A stretch of DNA of 60,224 nt. Origin: JAFGIG01 sp964397545 (lineage in GTDB: Bacteria > SDB-A). Below the pieces are notes generated by a model that saw only the letters and a list, made by a program, of their open reading frames with translations, searched no databases and had not been told where the DNA came from. The translations under genes were made by a program, and so were the position numbers. The stretch spans positions 1 through 60,224 of the forward strand of contig CAYNIW010000014.1 in the NCBI GenBank assembly GCA_964397545.1. The letters run 5' to 3'. This document shows positions 1 to 7,900 of this stretch, piece after piece (the first letter of the stretch is position 1; the number at the start of each line of letters is the position of its first letter).

Positions 1-149
1 GGTTAAATCTTCTTTTGTTGTCGAGTCAATTCGTGGTTAGGCTTGCTATCTTAACTTCGTTCTCTTCTAGAATACAAAATGAATACGTTATTATTTATGG
101 TTGATGTTTCTTTTCAATTATTCAAATATTTGAAAAGCAGGATTAGTAC
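1..149. repeat. AT-rich intergenic DNA with degenerate repeat phrases
   Basis: No gene is visible here. The first 20 bases recur exactly at 926-945. Related phrases of the form ATTCGTGGTTAA or ATGGTTGATGTTTCTTTT occur near 30 and 98 and again at about 806, 830, 919 and 996. The same degenerate repeat family therefore lies on both sides of the nucleotidyltransferase pair at 150-738. The origin of the repeat is unknown. Confidence 0.55.
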
Positions 150-596
150 TTAATTTATATCTAAAAGATCTTCAATGTCAGCGAGGTCTCTATAACGACC
201 GGAAGTCTTTTTGTTTTGGATCAGATCCTCTTTTGATATTACTGAAATTTGGACTCCATCGACGATAACGATATTTTTTCTCTTCAAGCAATCTTTAACA
301 TCAATGCCGGAGGCTTTATTGAGTATGTCAATTTGAATAGGTGAACGGCCGATTCTTAAAATTGTGTTGTCAGTTTTAAGTATGCCGATATCTTTTACAG
401 GAGTTCCAAAATCAGAAAGAGCCTTTTGAAGTTTGACTAAATTTTTGTCATCAACGGCTATAAGAAAATCAATATCCTTCGTCGCGCGGGGGATTGCATA
501 TAATCCGATCGACCATCCGCCGATGAGAAGATATTCTACTTCATTCTTGTTTAATGAATTTATAAAATCTTTGAAGTCTTTCGGAAGAGTTCTCAT
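150..596 (-). CDS. DUF6036-like nucleotidyltransferase (MNT/AbiEii-type fold)
   Basis: This 148-residue protein carries the minimal nucleotidyltransferase signature: GGWS at 26-29, the acidic pair DID at 41-43 and a third acidic residue at D90 (IQIDIL). Proteins of this class transfer a nucleotide to an unknown target, and many act in toxin-antitoxin-like pairs. The gene overlaps by 56 bases the end of a 65-residue gene upstream (541-738), so the two are co-transcribed and probably translationally coupled. The surroundings are AT-rich and repeat-rich, unlike the rest of the window, which suggests transfer. The fold is assigned from motifs; the target and any toxicity are not visible. Confidence 0.8.
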   Translation of the reverse strand: MRTLPKDFKDFINSLNKNEVEYLLIGGWSIGLYAIPRATKDIDFLIAVDDKNLVKLQKALSDFGTPVKDIGILKTDNTILRIGRSPIQIDILNKASGIDVKDCLKRKNIVIVDGVQISVISKEDLIQNKKTSGRYRDLADIEDLLDIN

Positions 597-738
597 TTCC
601 GTAAAAACTTTCGCTTAAAAAGGTTATAGTCATTGCCTTTTCTTCATAAGAAGCTTTTGACCAGTATTCACTGTCATTATTCTCGTGTTCCTTTTGATTT
701 TCAAAAGATATTTGGTCTTTGTCTAGTTTCAATCCCAT
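541..738 (-). CDS. small protein partner of the nucleotidyltransferase
   Basis: This 65-residue protein starts at ATG 738 behind AAAGGAC. Its central segment (YWSKASYEEKAMTITFLSE) and its C-terminal SSERLQRFYKFIKQ resemble small proteins often encoded just upstream of DUF6036-type nucleotidyltransferases. It has no membrane segment. Given the 56-base overlap with the downstream gene it probably works with that enzyme, as an antitoxin-like or substrate-presenting partner. That role is inferred from arrangement only. Confidence 0.65.
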   Translation of the reverse strand: MGLKLDKDQISFENQKEHENNDSEYWSKASYEEKAMTITFLSESFYGNENSSERLQRFYKFIKQE

Positions 739-862
739 GATTTGTCCTTTTGATTATTATACAATACGTTTCATCTTCCGTGAATACATCTTTCTTTTAG
801 TGTCTATTCACGGTTAATGCTCTTTTCTTCCGTGGTTGATGTTTTTTCTTTTAGTGTCCGAT

Positions 863-885
863 GCTAATTTGCTTCGCAAATTAGC
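863..885. repeat. palindrome GCTAATTTGC-TTC-GCAAATTAGC
   Basis: A perfect 10-base inverted repeat with a three-base centre (TTC). It is followed by TATTCGCG. A second, slightly degenerate copy with the centre inverted to GAA lies at 962-984 and is followed by the same TATTCGC. There is no T-run, so a simple terminator is unlikely. Confidence 0.8.
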
Positions 886-896
886 TATTCGCGTCC

Positions 897-918
897 CAAT
901 TTTTGCTTGCAAAAATTG
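897..918. repeat. palindrome CAATTTTTGC-TT-GCAAAAATTG
   Basis: A perfect 10-base inverted repeat with a two-base centre, 11 bases after the first palindrome. It could fold as a hairpin or serve as a protein-binding site. It is not followed by a T-rich run on either strand. Confidence 0.75.
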
Positions 919-961
919 TATTCGTGGTTAAATCTTCTTTTGTTGTTTTTTTTTGTTTGAT

Positions 962-984
962 GCTAATTTGCGAAGCAATTTAGC
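962..984. repeat. second, degenerate copy of the GCTAATTTGC palindrome
   Basis: The left arm GCTAATTTGC is identical to that at 863. The centre is GAA instead of TTC and the right arm is GCAATTTAGC. The flanking TATTCGC is shared with the first copy, so the repeated unit is longer than the palindrome. Confidence 0.7.
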
Positions 985-1058
985 TATTCGCTTTAATTCG
1001 CGGTTGATATTCTTTTCTTTCATTCCCGGATATCTTTGCTTTTAGATTTAATTGTTCA

Positions 1059-1086
1059 TTGATATTTGCTTTTTTAAGTGTAGAAT
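1059..1086 (+). promoter_or_regulatory. candidate sigma-70 promoter for the 1137-4941 operon
   Basis: TTGATA at 1059-1064 and TAGAAT at 1081-1086 are separated by 16 bases. The first gene of the operon starts about 50 bases downstream. Confidence 0.5.
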
Positions 1087-1136
1087 TTTAACAATGGTAA
1101 AAATATTTTTTCAAACCTTGAAACATCCGTGATAAA

Positions 1137-2255
1137 GTGCTGGAATTAGCGGTTTTGATACTTATAGCGGGAATCAATCCCGAACCCCCCCAGTCTGTCA
1201 AAGCGTCCGATGTCCCCGACGACATGGGAGGAACGGTGACCGTCAGCTGGACGAGAAGCGCATCAGATACTTTGGGAAATATAAACAACGTCTGGGGATA
1301 CAGAATTTTCAGGATACAGCCGCAGACCTATGATACGCAGTTCATGGGCTTCAGAGACAGATGGTCTGAACTGGTCTTCACAGATTCCTCGGCAGTGGAC
1401 GGGACGGTCTATATTTACGGAATCCAGACTAAATCTTCGACAGGCACTTCTGAAATGGCCTGCTCCCTGCCCGTAAAATCGAGAAAATCACTTTTCCGCG
1501 AGAGAAGGTTAGCCGTCGCCGTCGCTGTTATTGCCGCGGCGGCTGTGTTTATTTTTACAAAAGAGAAAGCATCAGATTTTTTCAAGAGAAAAAACGTCGA
1601 GAATGGCATTTTATGGGCGATGGAAAAAGGTAAAACCGTAATGGTCATAATGAGTTACGAAGAAATATCTTCAAGAAAGGGGATTTCGAGGACGCTGAAC
1701 GATCTTAAGTGGATGGCTGAAAAAATAATATCTTCAAAAGGCGAAATAAGGGTCTTGGCGCCGGGTCACCTTGAACAAACTGCTTTCAGTATTTTCAGAG
1801 ATGTATATATGAAAGACGGCAGACTCAAAGATTTCAACCCCCTGTGGATAAGAAGGACATGGTCAGGCGGAGTTTCTTATTCCGAAGAAGCGTGCAGGCT
1901 TTTAGACGTCTGGAAGCCGGGTTTGGTCTTGATCACCGGTGAGCCGGGAGTCTGGACTTTCCCTGTTCTTAAAAAGTGTTTACTCACAGGCGCACAGATC
2001 GCCGGAATCAAGACGGGACTGAATCTTTTACCGGCGGTTCTCTCTTCAGGCATCGGAACTGAAAATATTTCCGGAAACCTTTCAGAGATGTTTTTTCCTG
2101 GTCCCGTCCTTAAAAAATATCTTTATACCGTGATTTTTTTAGTTTCTGCCCTAATGGTTTTCATGATTGTATGCTGGCTGCTCGCGGGAACGGAATTGCA
2201 GAGTGTTTTTTTGTCCCTGCGGGATTTTCTTTCTGTGACAAGGGCTGTCCCGTGA
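1137..2255 (+). CDS. FN3 and DUF6754-like membrane protein
   Basis: This 372-residue protein starts at GTG; an in-frame TGA at 1119 rules out earlier starts. A short hydrophobic N-terminus leads into a fibronectin type III-like domain (about 15-112; VSWTR near 37, GYRIFRI near 54-60). Transmembrane segments follow at about 125-140 and 329-351, with a soluble domain between them resembling DUF6754 (AMEKGKTV, IFRDVY, TGEPG patterns). The FN3 part should be outside the inner membrane and the middle domain inside. It is the first gene of a run of overlapping genes encoding membrane proteins. The biochemical role is unknown, and the DUF6754 assignment is from memory of the family pattern. Confidence 0.8.
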   Translation: MLELAVLILIAGINPEPPQSVKASDVPDDMGGTVTVSWTRSASDTLGNINNVWGYRIFRIQPQTYDTQFMGFRDRWSELVFTDSSAVDGTVYIYGIQTKSSTGTSEMACSLPVKSRKSLFRERRLAVAVAVIAAAAVFIFTKEKASDFFKRKNVENGILWAMEKGKTVMVIMSYEEISSRKGISRTLNDLKWMAEKIISSKGEIRVLAPGHLEQTAFSIFRDVYMKDGRLKDFNPLWIRRTWSGGVSYSEEACRLLDVWKPGLVLITGEPGVWTFPVLKKCLLTGAQIAGIKTGLNLLPAVLSSGIGTENISGNLSEMFFPGPVLKKYLYTVIFLVSALMVFMIVCWLLAGTELQSVFLSLRDFLSVTRAVP

Positions 2256-2881
2256 ATATTATTTCTTCTCTGACTGCGGTTCTATGCCTTGTTTTGTATT
2301 TCGCCGTGTCGGGGTCGGGCGGGGAAGCCGTCGAGAGGGAACTTCTCTACGGATTCAGAGTTCTGTCGGGTTTTGTCATTGTCGCGGGAATTTTAAGGGT
2401 TTTGGGTGTCAACTTAAACAGGAGAAAATCCGGCGGCAAACAGTCTCTTTCAGGTGTTTTGTTTTTAATCATCTGGGCTTTTTTCCTGACTCTTTTATCA
2501 TTGGGTCCGTTTCTAAAAATGAATTCATTTGTTCTGAAAGCATTTGCCGTCCCGCTGTGGACGGCTTTTGCTTCGCTTTCTGGTCTCGCTCTTTGCTCTG
2601 CTGTCCTGAGATCGGCGAATCTTAAAAAATGGGAGTCGGCGACAGCTTTGATTTCAGCGGGGTTTTTTTTAGTCGTTCTGTCTCTCCCCGAAGGCGTTAT
2701 GGAATTCGGTATAATTTCCGGGAGACAGATTTCTCTGAAAGATCTTTCGGGAATGCTTTACGAAGTGGTCTTCATAGGAGGGGCGAGAGGCTTAATGCTC
2801 GCTTTTTTCTGCCTCTTCTTCACGGACAGGATAAGAGTTCTGATAGGAAGAGAAAAGAGAACGGATGAATATACGCCCTGA
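2252..2881 (+). CDS. polytopic membrane protein of unknown function
   Basis: About 209 residues and five to six hydrophobic segments (for example near the N-terminus VLCLVLYFAVSG, then VLFLIIWAFFLTLL and VVFIGGARGLMLAFFCLFF). The GTG start at 2252 overlaps the stop of the previous gene (GTGA). A longer reading frame from 2171 would overlap the previous gene by 85 bases and is less likely. No catalytic motif is seen. It is co-transcribed with its neighbours and may be a membrane anchor or channel-like partner of the FN3 protein. Confidence 0.75.
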   Translation: MNIISSLTAVLCLVLYFAVSGSGGEAVERELLYGFRVLSGFVIVAGILRVLGVNLNRRKSGGKQSLSGVLFLIIWAFFLTLLSLGPFLKMNSFVLKAFAVPLWTAFASLSGLALCSAVLRSANLKKWESATALISAGFFLVVLSLPEGVMEFGIISGRQISLKDLSGMLYEVVFIGGARGLMLAFFCLFFTDRIRVLIGREKRTDEYTP

Positions 2882-3611
2882 CAAATCTAACGCCCTTATC
2901 TGGATTTTAGTTGCCGTGTCTTTTACCGGTTTCATCGCGGGGAAGCCGGTTTTCCGTTCTTATTCCGAAAATAATGCAATCGCGCCGGAATTATACGAGA
3001 GCGGAAAATCCGTTGTCATCCTCGATTATACGCCTGAAACATGGGATGAAATGGCCCCTGTTTCAGTTTTTGTCATGGGAAAGCTTTTGGAGAGAAAAAA
3101 CGATGTCTGCGTTTTGTCAACGGATTTGTGCCTTTCTTTCTGGTTTGAACATACATCGGGGAAATTCACAGTAGAAGATGAAGACGGACTCGCTGGAGGG
3201 GGGATAAGGTGGTCGGGTTTTCTGCCCGGTATCCAATCGAGCGCTGCCGAACTGTTCAGGGATCCCGGGGTTGTTACTGGAGATTCGCTTTTCGGGCACG
3301 CGAAGACAAAATATATAATAATTTCATCAGGTGAGAATTTCCATTACTGGATTTTTTTCGGATGGGCGCGCCACAGACCCGATGCCGTTTATTTTACTTC
3401 CTCTTCTTTTTATCCGTGGGCTGAGCTCTACTCTTCATCAGGCCAGGTTGTTTATGCCGGGCAGGGCATATCCTCTCTGGATAAGGTTAAATTTCTGAAA
3501 AGGAGGGCGTCGGTCGCCTGGTTCTGCATGTTATTCGGCTCGTTGATTTTTATTAAAACAATCCAGGTATTGTCGAAAAGCCTGAAGAGCAGGATATTAA
3601 CCGGGAAATGA
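2865..3611 (+). CDS. membrane-anchored protein of unknown function
   Basis: This 248-residue protein has one N-terminal (about 10-27) and one C-terminal (about 218-236) membrane segment and a roughly 190-residue domain between them that would lie outside the cytoplasm. The middle domain has no motif I recognise. The gene overlaps the upstream gene by 17 bases and the downstream gene by four (ATGA), so it belongs to the same operon. Confidence 0.78.
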   Translation: MNIRPDKSNALIWILVAVSFTGFIAGKPVFRSYSENNAIAPELYESGKSVVILDYTPETWDEMAPVSVFVMGKLLERKNDVCVLSTDLCLSFWFEHTSGKFTVEDEDGLAGGGIRWSGFLPGIQSSAAELFRDPGVVTGDSLFGHAKTKYIIISSGENFHYWIFFGWARHRPDAVYFTSSSFYPWAELYSSSGQVVYAGQGISSLDKVKFLKRRASVAWFCMLFGSLIFIKTIQVLSKSLKSRILTGK

Positions 3612-4204
3612 CAGAGTTTATTATTACCCTTGCGCTGACGGCAGCGGTTTTCAGTTTTTTGTGGAGAGAAGGTTTTCTTTTCAGGGGGGCTGAACTCCTC
3701 GGGACGTCTTTGACTTTGTCGCTTGTATGCTTTTCCGCGGTGAAGTATTTTTTTCTGCCTCAGATAAAAATTGCCTCTGATTTCACGCCGCGTTTTCTTT
3801 GGTTTGTCTTGGGAGTTTTTATCCTTCTCGGCGAGATACCGAAACTGAAAAAAGCCTCATTAATACCTATGAGTGTATTAGTCGGAATCGGAACGGCGCT
3901 TATGCTCGAAGGCGTGATAGAAGGTTTTTTTGTTCCACAGATAACTTCAATACTCCGGTTTGAAACCGGAAAGGCAAAAATGGCGGCGTCTTTCGGTTCG
4001 GCTTTCGCAGCGTTGTCAGTTTTACTTTTTTTTGTCATTCCGGGGGAATCAGAAAACACGGTGGCGATACTATTAAAAACAGCTGGAAAAGCTGTTCTTT
4101 TCCTCGTAATGGGTGTTCTTCTTTCTGCTCTTGTTTTCACCGCAGCGACATATCTGTCCGGAAGAATTGATATGATACTATCTTTGGGCAGGGATTGCTT
4201 TTGA
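3608..4204 (+). CDS. polytopic membrane protein of unknown function
   Basis: 198 residues, mostly hydrophobic, with about six predicted membrane segments. The start overlaps the previous stop by four bases. No transporter signature is recognised. Its fixed place between the two-pass protein and the ligase gene suggests a shared membrane complex. Confidence 0.75.
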   Translation: MTEFIITLALTAAVFSFLWREGFLFRGAELLGTSLTLSLVCFSAVKYFFLPQIKIASDFTPRFLWFVLGVFILLGEIPKLKKASLIPMSVLVGIGTALMLEGVIEGFFVPQITSILRFETGKAKMAASFGSAFAALSVLLFFVIPGESENTVAILLKTAGKAVLFLVMGVLLSALVFTAATYLSGRIDMILSLGRDCF

Positions 4205-4941
4205 AACTCGAGAGGCTTGAAAACGAGGAGGGCAGGATAGCTTATCACATGGCGCGTGACGAAGCTCTCCTCGAAAGCGCTGTAAAAGAAAAAAGGGATG
4301 TCGCTGTCATCAGATTTTATTCGACTACAAAACCTGCTATAACAGTGGGCAGAAACCAGAGATTATCGCGGTCTTTTATCGAAGAGTGCGGGATAAAAAA
4401 AATTGACCTTGCGAGAAGGCTGACTGGAGGACGCGGTGTTCCGCACTTTGGAGAAATAACCTACAGCATAACAGCTCCTATGAAGGGAATATTTTCGAAG
4501 GGAATTGTCGAAAGCTATATGTCTGTGTCGGAAAAACTCGCGAAAGGGCTAAGAAACGCGGGATTTCCGGCTGAAATCTCAAGGGTCGAAAGAGGAGAAA
4601 CCCGGACGGTCTCGTGTTTCGACTCTATGGGGCGGCATGAGATAACCTTATCCAGCGAAAAAATTTTAGGCAGCGCTCAATACAGGAAAGCAGGATATCT
4701 TTTACAGCAGGGAACCCTTGTCTATAGGAAGTTGAAAGAGGAACTTGGTCTTGTATTGGATTTTAAGGGCTTTTCTTTGGAGGACTTGTTCCCTGAACTG
4801 CCTTCATGGAATCAGACGGCGGACAGGATGTTCGAATGCGTTGCTGAAATCTTCGATTATGACGGAAGTATCAGAAATCTTGACGATAAGGAGAGACTGC
4901 TTTCTGAAAGCCTTCTCCTGAAATACTCCCGGATCGAGTGA
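4195..4941 (+). CDS. lipoate-protein ligase A / LipM-type octanoyltransferase family protein
   Basis: 248 residues of the biotin/lipoate ligase fold. The ligand loop reads RRLTGG at 75-80, with H84 in VPHFGE. The catalytic lysine is K156 in the motif KILGSAQ. A cysteine at 141 in SCFDS sits where LipM octanoyltransferases carry their active-site cysteine, so transfer of octanoyl groups to lipoyl domains is as likely as ATP-dependent lipoate ligation. The usual QHG after the motif is QQG here. TTG at 4195 or 4201 is the start; the gene overlaps the previous one by ten bases, or four if TTG 4201 is used. Confidence 0.82.
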   Translation: MLLKLERLENEEGRIAYHMARDEALLESAVKEKRDVAVIRFYSTTKPAITVGRNQRLSRSFIEECGIKKIDLARRLTGGRGVPHFGEITYSITAPMKGIFSKGIVESYMSVSEKLAKGLRNAGFPAEISRVERGETRTVSCFDSMGRHEITLSSEKILGSAQYRKAGYLLQQGTLVYRKLKEELGLVLDFKGFSLEDLFPELPSWNQTADRMFECVAEIFDYDGSIRNLDDKERLLSESLLLKYSRIE

Positions 4942-4974
4942 GGGAAGAATGTTCCTTGATTATTTAAAACCGCA

Positions 4975-5003
4975 TTGATTTAAGGATAATTTAGGTGTAT
5001 AAA
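4975..5003 (+). promoter_or_regulatory. candidate sigma-70 promoter for the DUF4388/Roadblock-like operon
   Basis: TTGATT at 4975-4980, a 17-base spacer and TATAAA at 4998-5003. A strong ribosome-binding site (AAGGAGG, 5028-5034) precedes the ATG at 5039. Confidence 0.6.
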
Positions 5004-5038
5004 TTATTTTACATCTTCAGGTTATATAAGGAGGCAAA

Positions 5039-5905
5039 ATGGCTATTCAATGTAATGTCACTGACGCGAGCCCCAGTGAATTGCTTTTTTTCCTTTCTCA
5101 TTTTAAAAAAACAGGAACGCTGAAACTTCAGAGCAAGAACAGTTCCGGTGAAATATTTGTAAAATCCGGCAGAATAGTCCACGCTGTCAGCAAAGACACC
5201 GTTGGCCTTGAAGCCCTTTATAATCTCGCCATGATTCAGGAAGGGCAGGTGAGTTTTGCGCAGGACGAAGTACCTTCGTCTGAGACCATAGCCGAAGAGT
5301 CAATGCAGGTCATTAGTGAAGCGGAGAGAAGACGGTCGGAACTCGCCGATTTGATGAAAAGAGTGCCGCCTCTCGAAACTGTCCTTCAGAGGGCAATGCG
5401 CCTTTCTTCTGACGAAGAAGTAATCCTGAGAAAAAGCGACTGGAAAGTCTTTGTGATGACAGACGGAAAAACACCCCTTAGAAAGATAATCGAAACCTCA
5501 AACGTCGGCATACTTGAAGTTTACGCGAGTATAACATGGCTGCTTGAAAAAAATTACATAGTGGATCCCGTCGCGGCAATAAGAAACCTTAAAACAAGTC
5601 TGCTCAAGCTGAACGAGTTGGTCAAAGAGTTCGGCGAAGGAGGGGTCGGCGTCCCGTCGTGGATATCATTTCTGAAAGAACAAGTCAGGAAATACGATCC
5701 CGACGACTCGAAACTTGGTCCGTTTTTGATTTGGAACGACGATAGCATTGAGGTTCAGGAAAAGAACATCTCTCCAAAAAACGGAGCGGTTCTTAACGAG
5801 TTCCTCCAGAAACTCATAGCTATTATACTCGAAAAAGCCGTCAACGATTACGGCAGAATCATAGCTAAAAGAAAATATGATCAGGTGATAAAGAGGATTT
5901 CATAA
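5039..5905 (+). CDS. DUF4388 (PATAN-like) domain protein
   Basis: 288 residues, soluble. The N-terminal ~90 residues match the DUF4388 pattern: an opening SPSELLFFLSHFKKTGTLKL-type segment, then EIFVKSGRIVHA and LEALYNL. In known proteins these domains occur with response regulators and small-GTPase systems. A middle winged-helix-like segment (about 125-180) and a C-terminal helical domain follow (about 185-288). That C-terminal domain aligns by eye with the C-terminus of the next gene product: LN-LV-EF, then a W, and a final AK-K-VIKRI pattern. It is the first gene of a five-gene operon and probably a cytoplasmic regulatory component. Confidence 0.82.
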   Translation: MAIQCNVTDASPSELLFFLSHFKKTGTLKLQSKNSSGEIFVKSGRIVHAVSKDTVGLEALYNLAMIQEGQVSFAQDEVPSSETIAEESMQVISEAERRRSELADLMKRVPPLETVLQRAMRLSSDEEVILRKSDWKVFVMTDGKTPLRKIIETSNVGILEVYASITWLLEKNYIVDPVAAIRNLKTSLLKLNELVKEFGEGGVGVPSWISFLKEQVRKYDPDDSKLGPFLIWNDDSIEVQEKNISPKNGAVLNEFLQKLIAIILEKAVNDYGRIIAKRKYDQVIKRIS

Positions 5906-5906
5906 G

Positions 5907-6647
5907 ATGAATGACTCGGCGAAATTGACTGAAAAAGCCCGAACAATCGGCGAAAAAATCTTTAAAACAGGCGGAATCAAGACTCTCGAAGTCATAAACT
6001 CGTCGGACGGAGAGCTTCTTTTCACTGCGGGAGAAACTGATTCAAGCCTTTATGATATAACGGCTTTTATCGGTTCAGTCAGTATGCCTGTCTCCAAAAC
6101 GATGAATATTGAAAACTTGAGATATACAGTGATCGAATGCGGTAACGGCGTTTCAGTCCTGATTACAGATGAAAATCACATCATAGGAGCCAGGTGCGCA
6201 CTGGATTCAGATCCAGATGAAATAGCCAAAAACGCAATGAAAGCCATGCAGTCGGATAAATCCGTGATTTCCGAGGCACCGCAATCCTCTGCCGCTCTGT
6301 CTAAAGAAGCAAGACTCGCCTCCGGCAAGATAAAACAGATAAACCTTCTGATAGACGAATTTTCCGCCGACAACGAGATAAGACCGTGGCTTGACCTCGT
6401 GGAGAGAAAACTCGAGGAATTCCGCGGACAGAAAGCCCTTGTTGACTTTCTCGAAATTAAAGAAGAAAGATTGTCCCTTCTTCTCACATCCGAGGACATT
6501 GATGAGAAAGAGGTCAACGAAGTCTCGAAAAATCTTATAGACTCTCTCTGCCGGCTCGCCATAGAAAAACTTGGACCTGACCTTGCTAAAAACAAGGTTC
6601 ACAACGTCATCCAGAAAATGGGATTTCTGGCAAAGAAAAGGGAATGA
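5907..6647 (+). CDS. Roadblock/LC7-like protein with shared C-terminal domain
   Basis: 246 residues. The N-terminal ~110 residues have a Roadblock/longin-like alternation (DGELLFTAGET, RYTVIECGNGVSVLITDE) typical of small-GTPase partner proteins; this assignment is by pattern and tentative. The C-terminal ~115 residues resemble those of the preceding DUF4388 protein, ending LAIEKLGPDLAKNKVHNVIQ. One base separates it from the upstream gene, and its stop overlaps the next start (ATGA). No membrane segment is present. Confidence 0.72.
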   Translation: MNDSAKLTEKARTIGEKIFKTGGIKTLEVINSSDGELLFTAGETDSSLYDITAFIGSVSMPVSKTMNIENLRYTVIECGNGVSVLITDENHIIGARCALDSDPDEIAKNAMKAMQSDKSVISEAPQSSAALSKEARLASGKIKQINLLIDEFSADNEIRPWLDLVERKLEEFRGQKALVDFLEIKEERLSLLLTSEDIDEKEVNEVSKNLIDSLCRLAIEKLGPDLAKNKVHNVIQKMGFLAKKRE

Positions 6648-7498
6648 TGATGGATCCCCTGGACATTCTCAGAGAAGCAACTGCCGCCGCGAAAGTTTTT
6701 AACTGCGAAAATTCCTCGTGCAGAGAATCGGGAGAACTCATCAATTCCGAACTCAATCCTGCCGCTCTTTTGAGGGCATGCGGATCGGTAAAAGGCGCCG
6801 CGGCAAGCATATCGGGAGATGAAATTTTCAAGATAATATTTCACGGTTCGAACATAAATGTCGCTTTTGTCAAACAGCAAAACGGAATGCTCGGGCTCGT
6901 GTGGCAGGAAGCCGTAGAGTCCCGGATTCAGATAAACAGAATAGATGCGGCATTAAAAAGCATTTTAGAAGCGGAAAAGGCTATTCCAGAGCCAGAACCC
7001 GAGGTTTCCGAACCCGAACCGGCACCTGAAGAACCCGCACCGGCATACGTCGAACCCCCGGCATACGTCAAACCCCCGAATTATGTCGAATCATCGACTT
7101 ACGTCGAATCATCGACTTATGTCGAATCACCCCCTCCGGAAAAGGAAGAAGAAATCAGCCGGGAAGAAAAGGAACCGCCTCCGCCCGAAAAATTCACTGA
7201 AGAACCTCCCGTGATCGAACCTCCAAAAAAGACCTATGTTTACACCCCAGAAGTGATTGACAAAATAGAGGAAGTCCTCGAAAAGTATCTTGAGGATTTC
7301 AGCTCGGTTATTTTCGACAACGAGATCTCCGATCTTAGAATCAAGATAAAAGGTGCGGATTCTTTTTCCGCCGAACAGATAGAACTGCTCGTGAAAAAAC
7401 TACACGACGCCGCTTCCCTGATTGTCGGAGGGACCACAGCAGAACAAATGCAGGAGGATATTTCGCAATCCATTAAAGACAACGAAAGGGAGGTTTGA
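6644..7498 (+). CDS. Roadblock-like protein with repetitive Pro/Glu linker
   Basis: 284 residues in three parts. An N-terminal ~110-residue domain (KIIFHGSNINVAFVKQQNG and following) looks Roadblock-like. A low-complexity linker follows at about 110-200, rich in Pro and Glu, with five six-residue repeats of the YVE(P/S)xx type encoded by 18-base repeats. A C-terminal helical domain begins near 203. The linker suggests two folded parts held apart. The start is ATG 6644 overlapping the previous stop. Function unknown; cytoplasmic. Confidence 0.72.
   Translation: MMMDPLDILREATAAAKVFNCENSSCRESGELINSELNPAALLRACGSVKGAAASISGDEIFKIIFHGSNINVAFVKQQNGMLGLVWQEAVESRIQINRIDAALKSILEAEKAIPEPEPEVSEPEPAPEEPAPAYVEPPAYVKPPNYVESSTYVESSTYVESPPPEKEEEISREEKEPPPPEKFTEEPPVIEPPKKTYVYTPEVIDKIEEVLEKYLEDFSSVIFDNEISDLRIKIKGADSFSAEQIELLVKKLHDAASLIVGGTTAEQMQEDISQSIKDNEREV
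7043..7132 (+). repeat. five tandem 18-bp coding repeats
   Basis: Units at 7043, 7061, 7079, 7097 and 7115 share the core TAYGTCRAA and encode consecutive AYVEPP, AYVKPP, NYVESS, TYVESS and TYVESP blocks. The repeat is in frame, so copy-number change would alter only linker length. Confidence 0.9.
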
Positions 7499-7501
7499 TA
7501 T

Positions 7502-7900
7502 ATGATTCTCTTTTCGTTTTTAGCGACGGCGGGAGGACTTCCCCCCGACGTTCAAAACCTTTGGACTTTCAAAACATGGGCGGCTGTTTTTTCCGCCTTG
7601 CTTTTATGGCTCGCCTTCGTTCTTCTCGGAATCGCAGCCAGAAACTACCAGAAAGTCCTCAGGCAGACAACGGAATGGCAGTTTCTCGTCATAGCTCCGT
7701 CCGGAATCCTCATATATGCCGTGATTCAGGCAGTCCTCCTCGTGACTGCCGGTAAATACAGACTAGTAGGAACAACAGGTTTCATCGGCTACGGTCTTTT
7801 TCTCATTTCAGCCGTAATAACCTTAATCGGCACTCTGAGATTTTACAGAGTCATAAAAGGCAAAAGAAAAAAGACAGGGGAGGTGAAGAGCCGTGGTTAA
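7502..7900 (+). CDS. small membrane protein of the DUF4388 operon
   Basis: 132 residues with three hydrophobic segments (about 26-46, 62-82 and 92-112) and a basic C-terminus (KGKRKK). It begins three bases after the previous stop. The first ~20 residues are also hydrophobic. No family is recognised. Together with the next gene it probably forms the membrane part of the operon's product. Confidence 0.7.
   Translation: MILFSFLATAGGLPPDVQNLWTFKTWAAVFSALLLWLAFVLLGIAARNYQKVLRQTTEWQFLVIAPSGILIYAVIQAVLLVTAGKYRLVGTTGFIGYGLFLISAVITLIGTLRFYRVIKGKRKKTGEVKSRG

Larger units (their letters stand above)
739..1136. repeat. repeat-rich intergenic region of about 400 bp
   Basis: No coding gene is seen. The region holds copies of the phrase ATTCRCGGTTRAT followed by TTCTTTT (about 806, 830, 919 and 996), three short palindromes (863-885, 897-918, 962-984) and a candidate promoter at 1059-1086 for the following operon. 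It is markedly AT-rich. The palindromes are annotated separately. Confidence 0.6.

Noticed and set aside
7043..7132. Possible CRISPR-like array
   Set aside because: The 18-base units are contiguous without spacers and encode a protein linker in frame.
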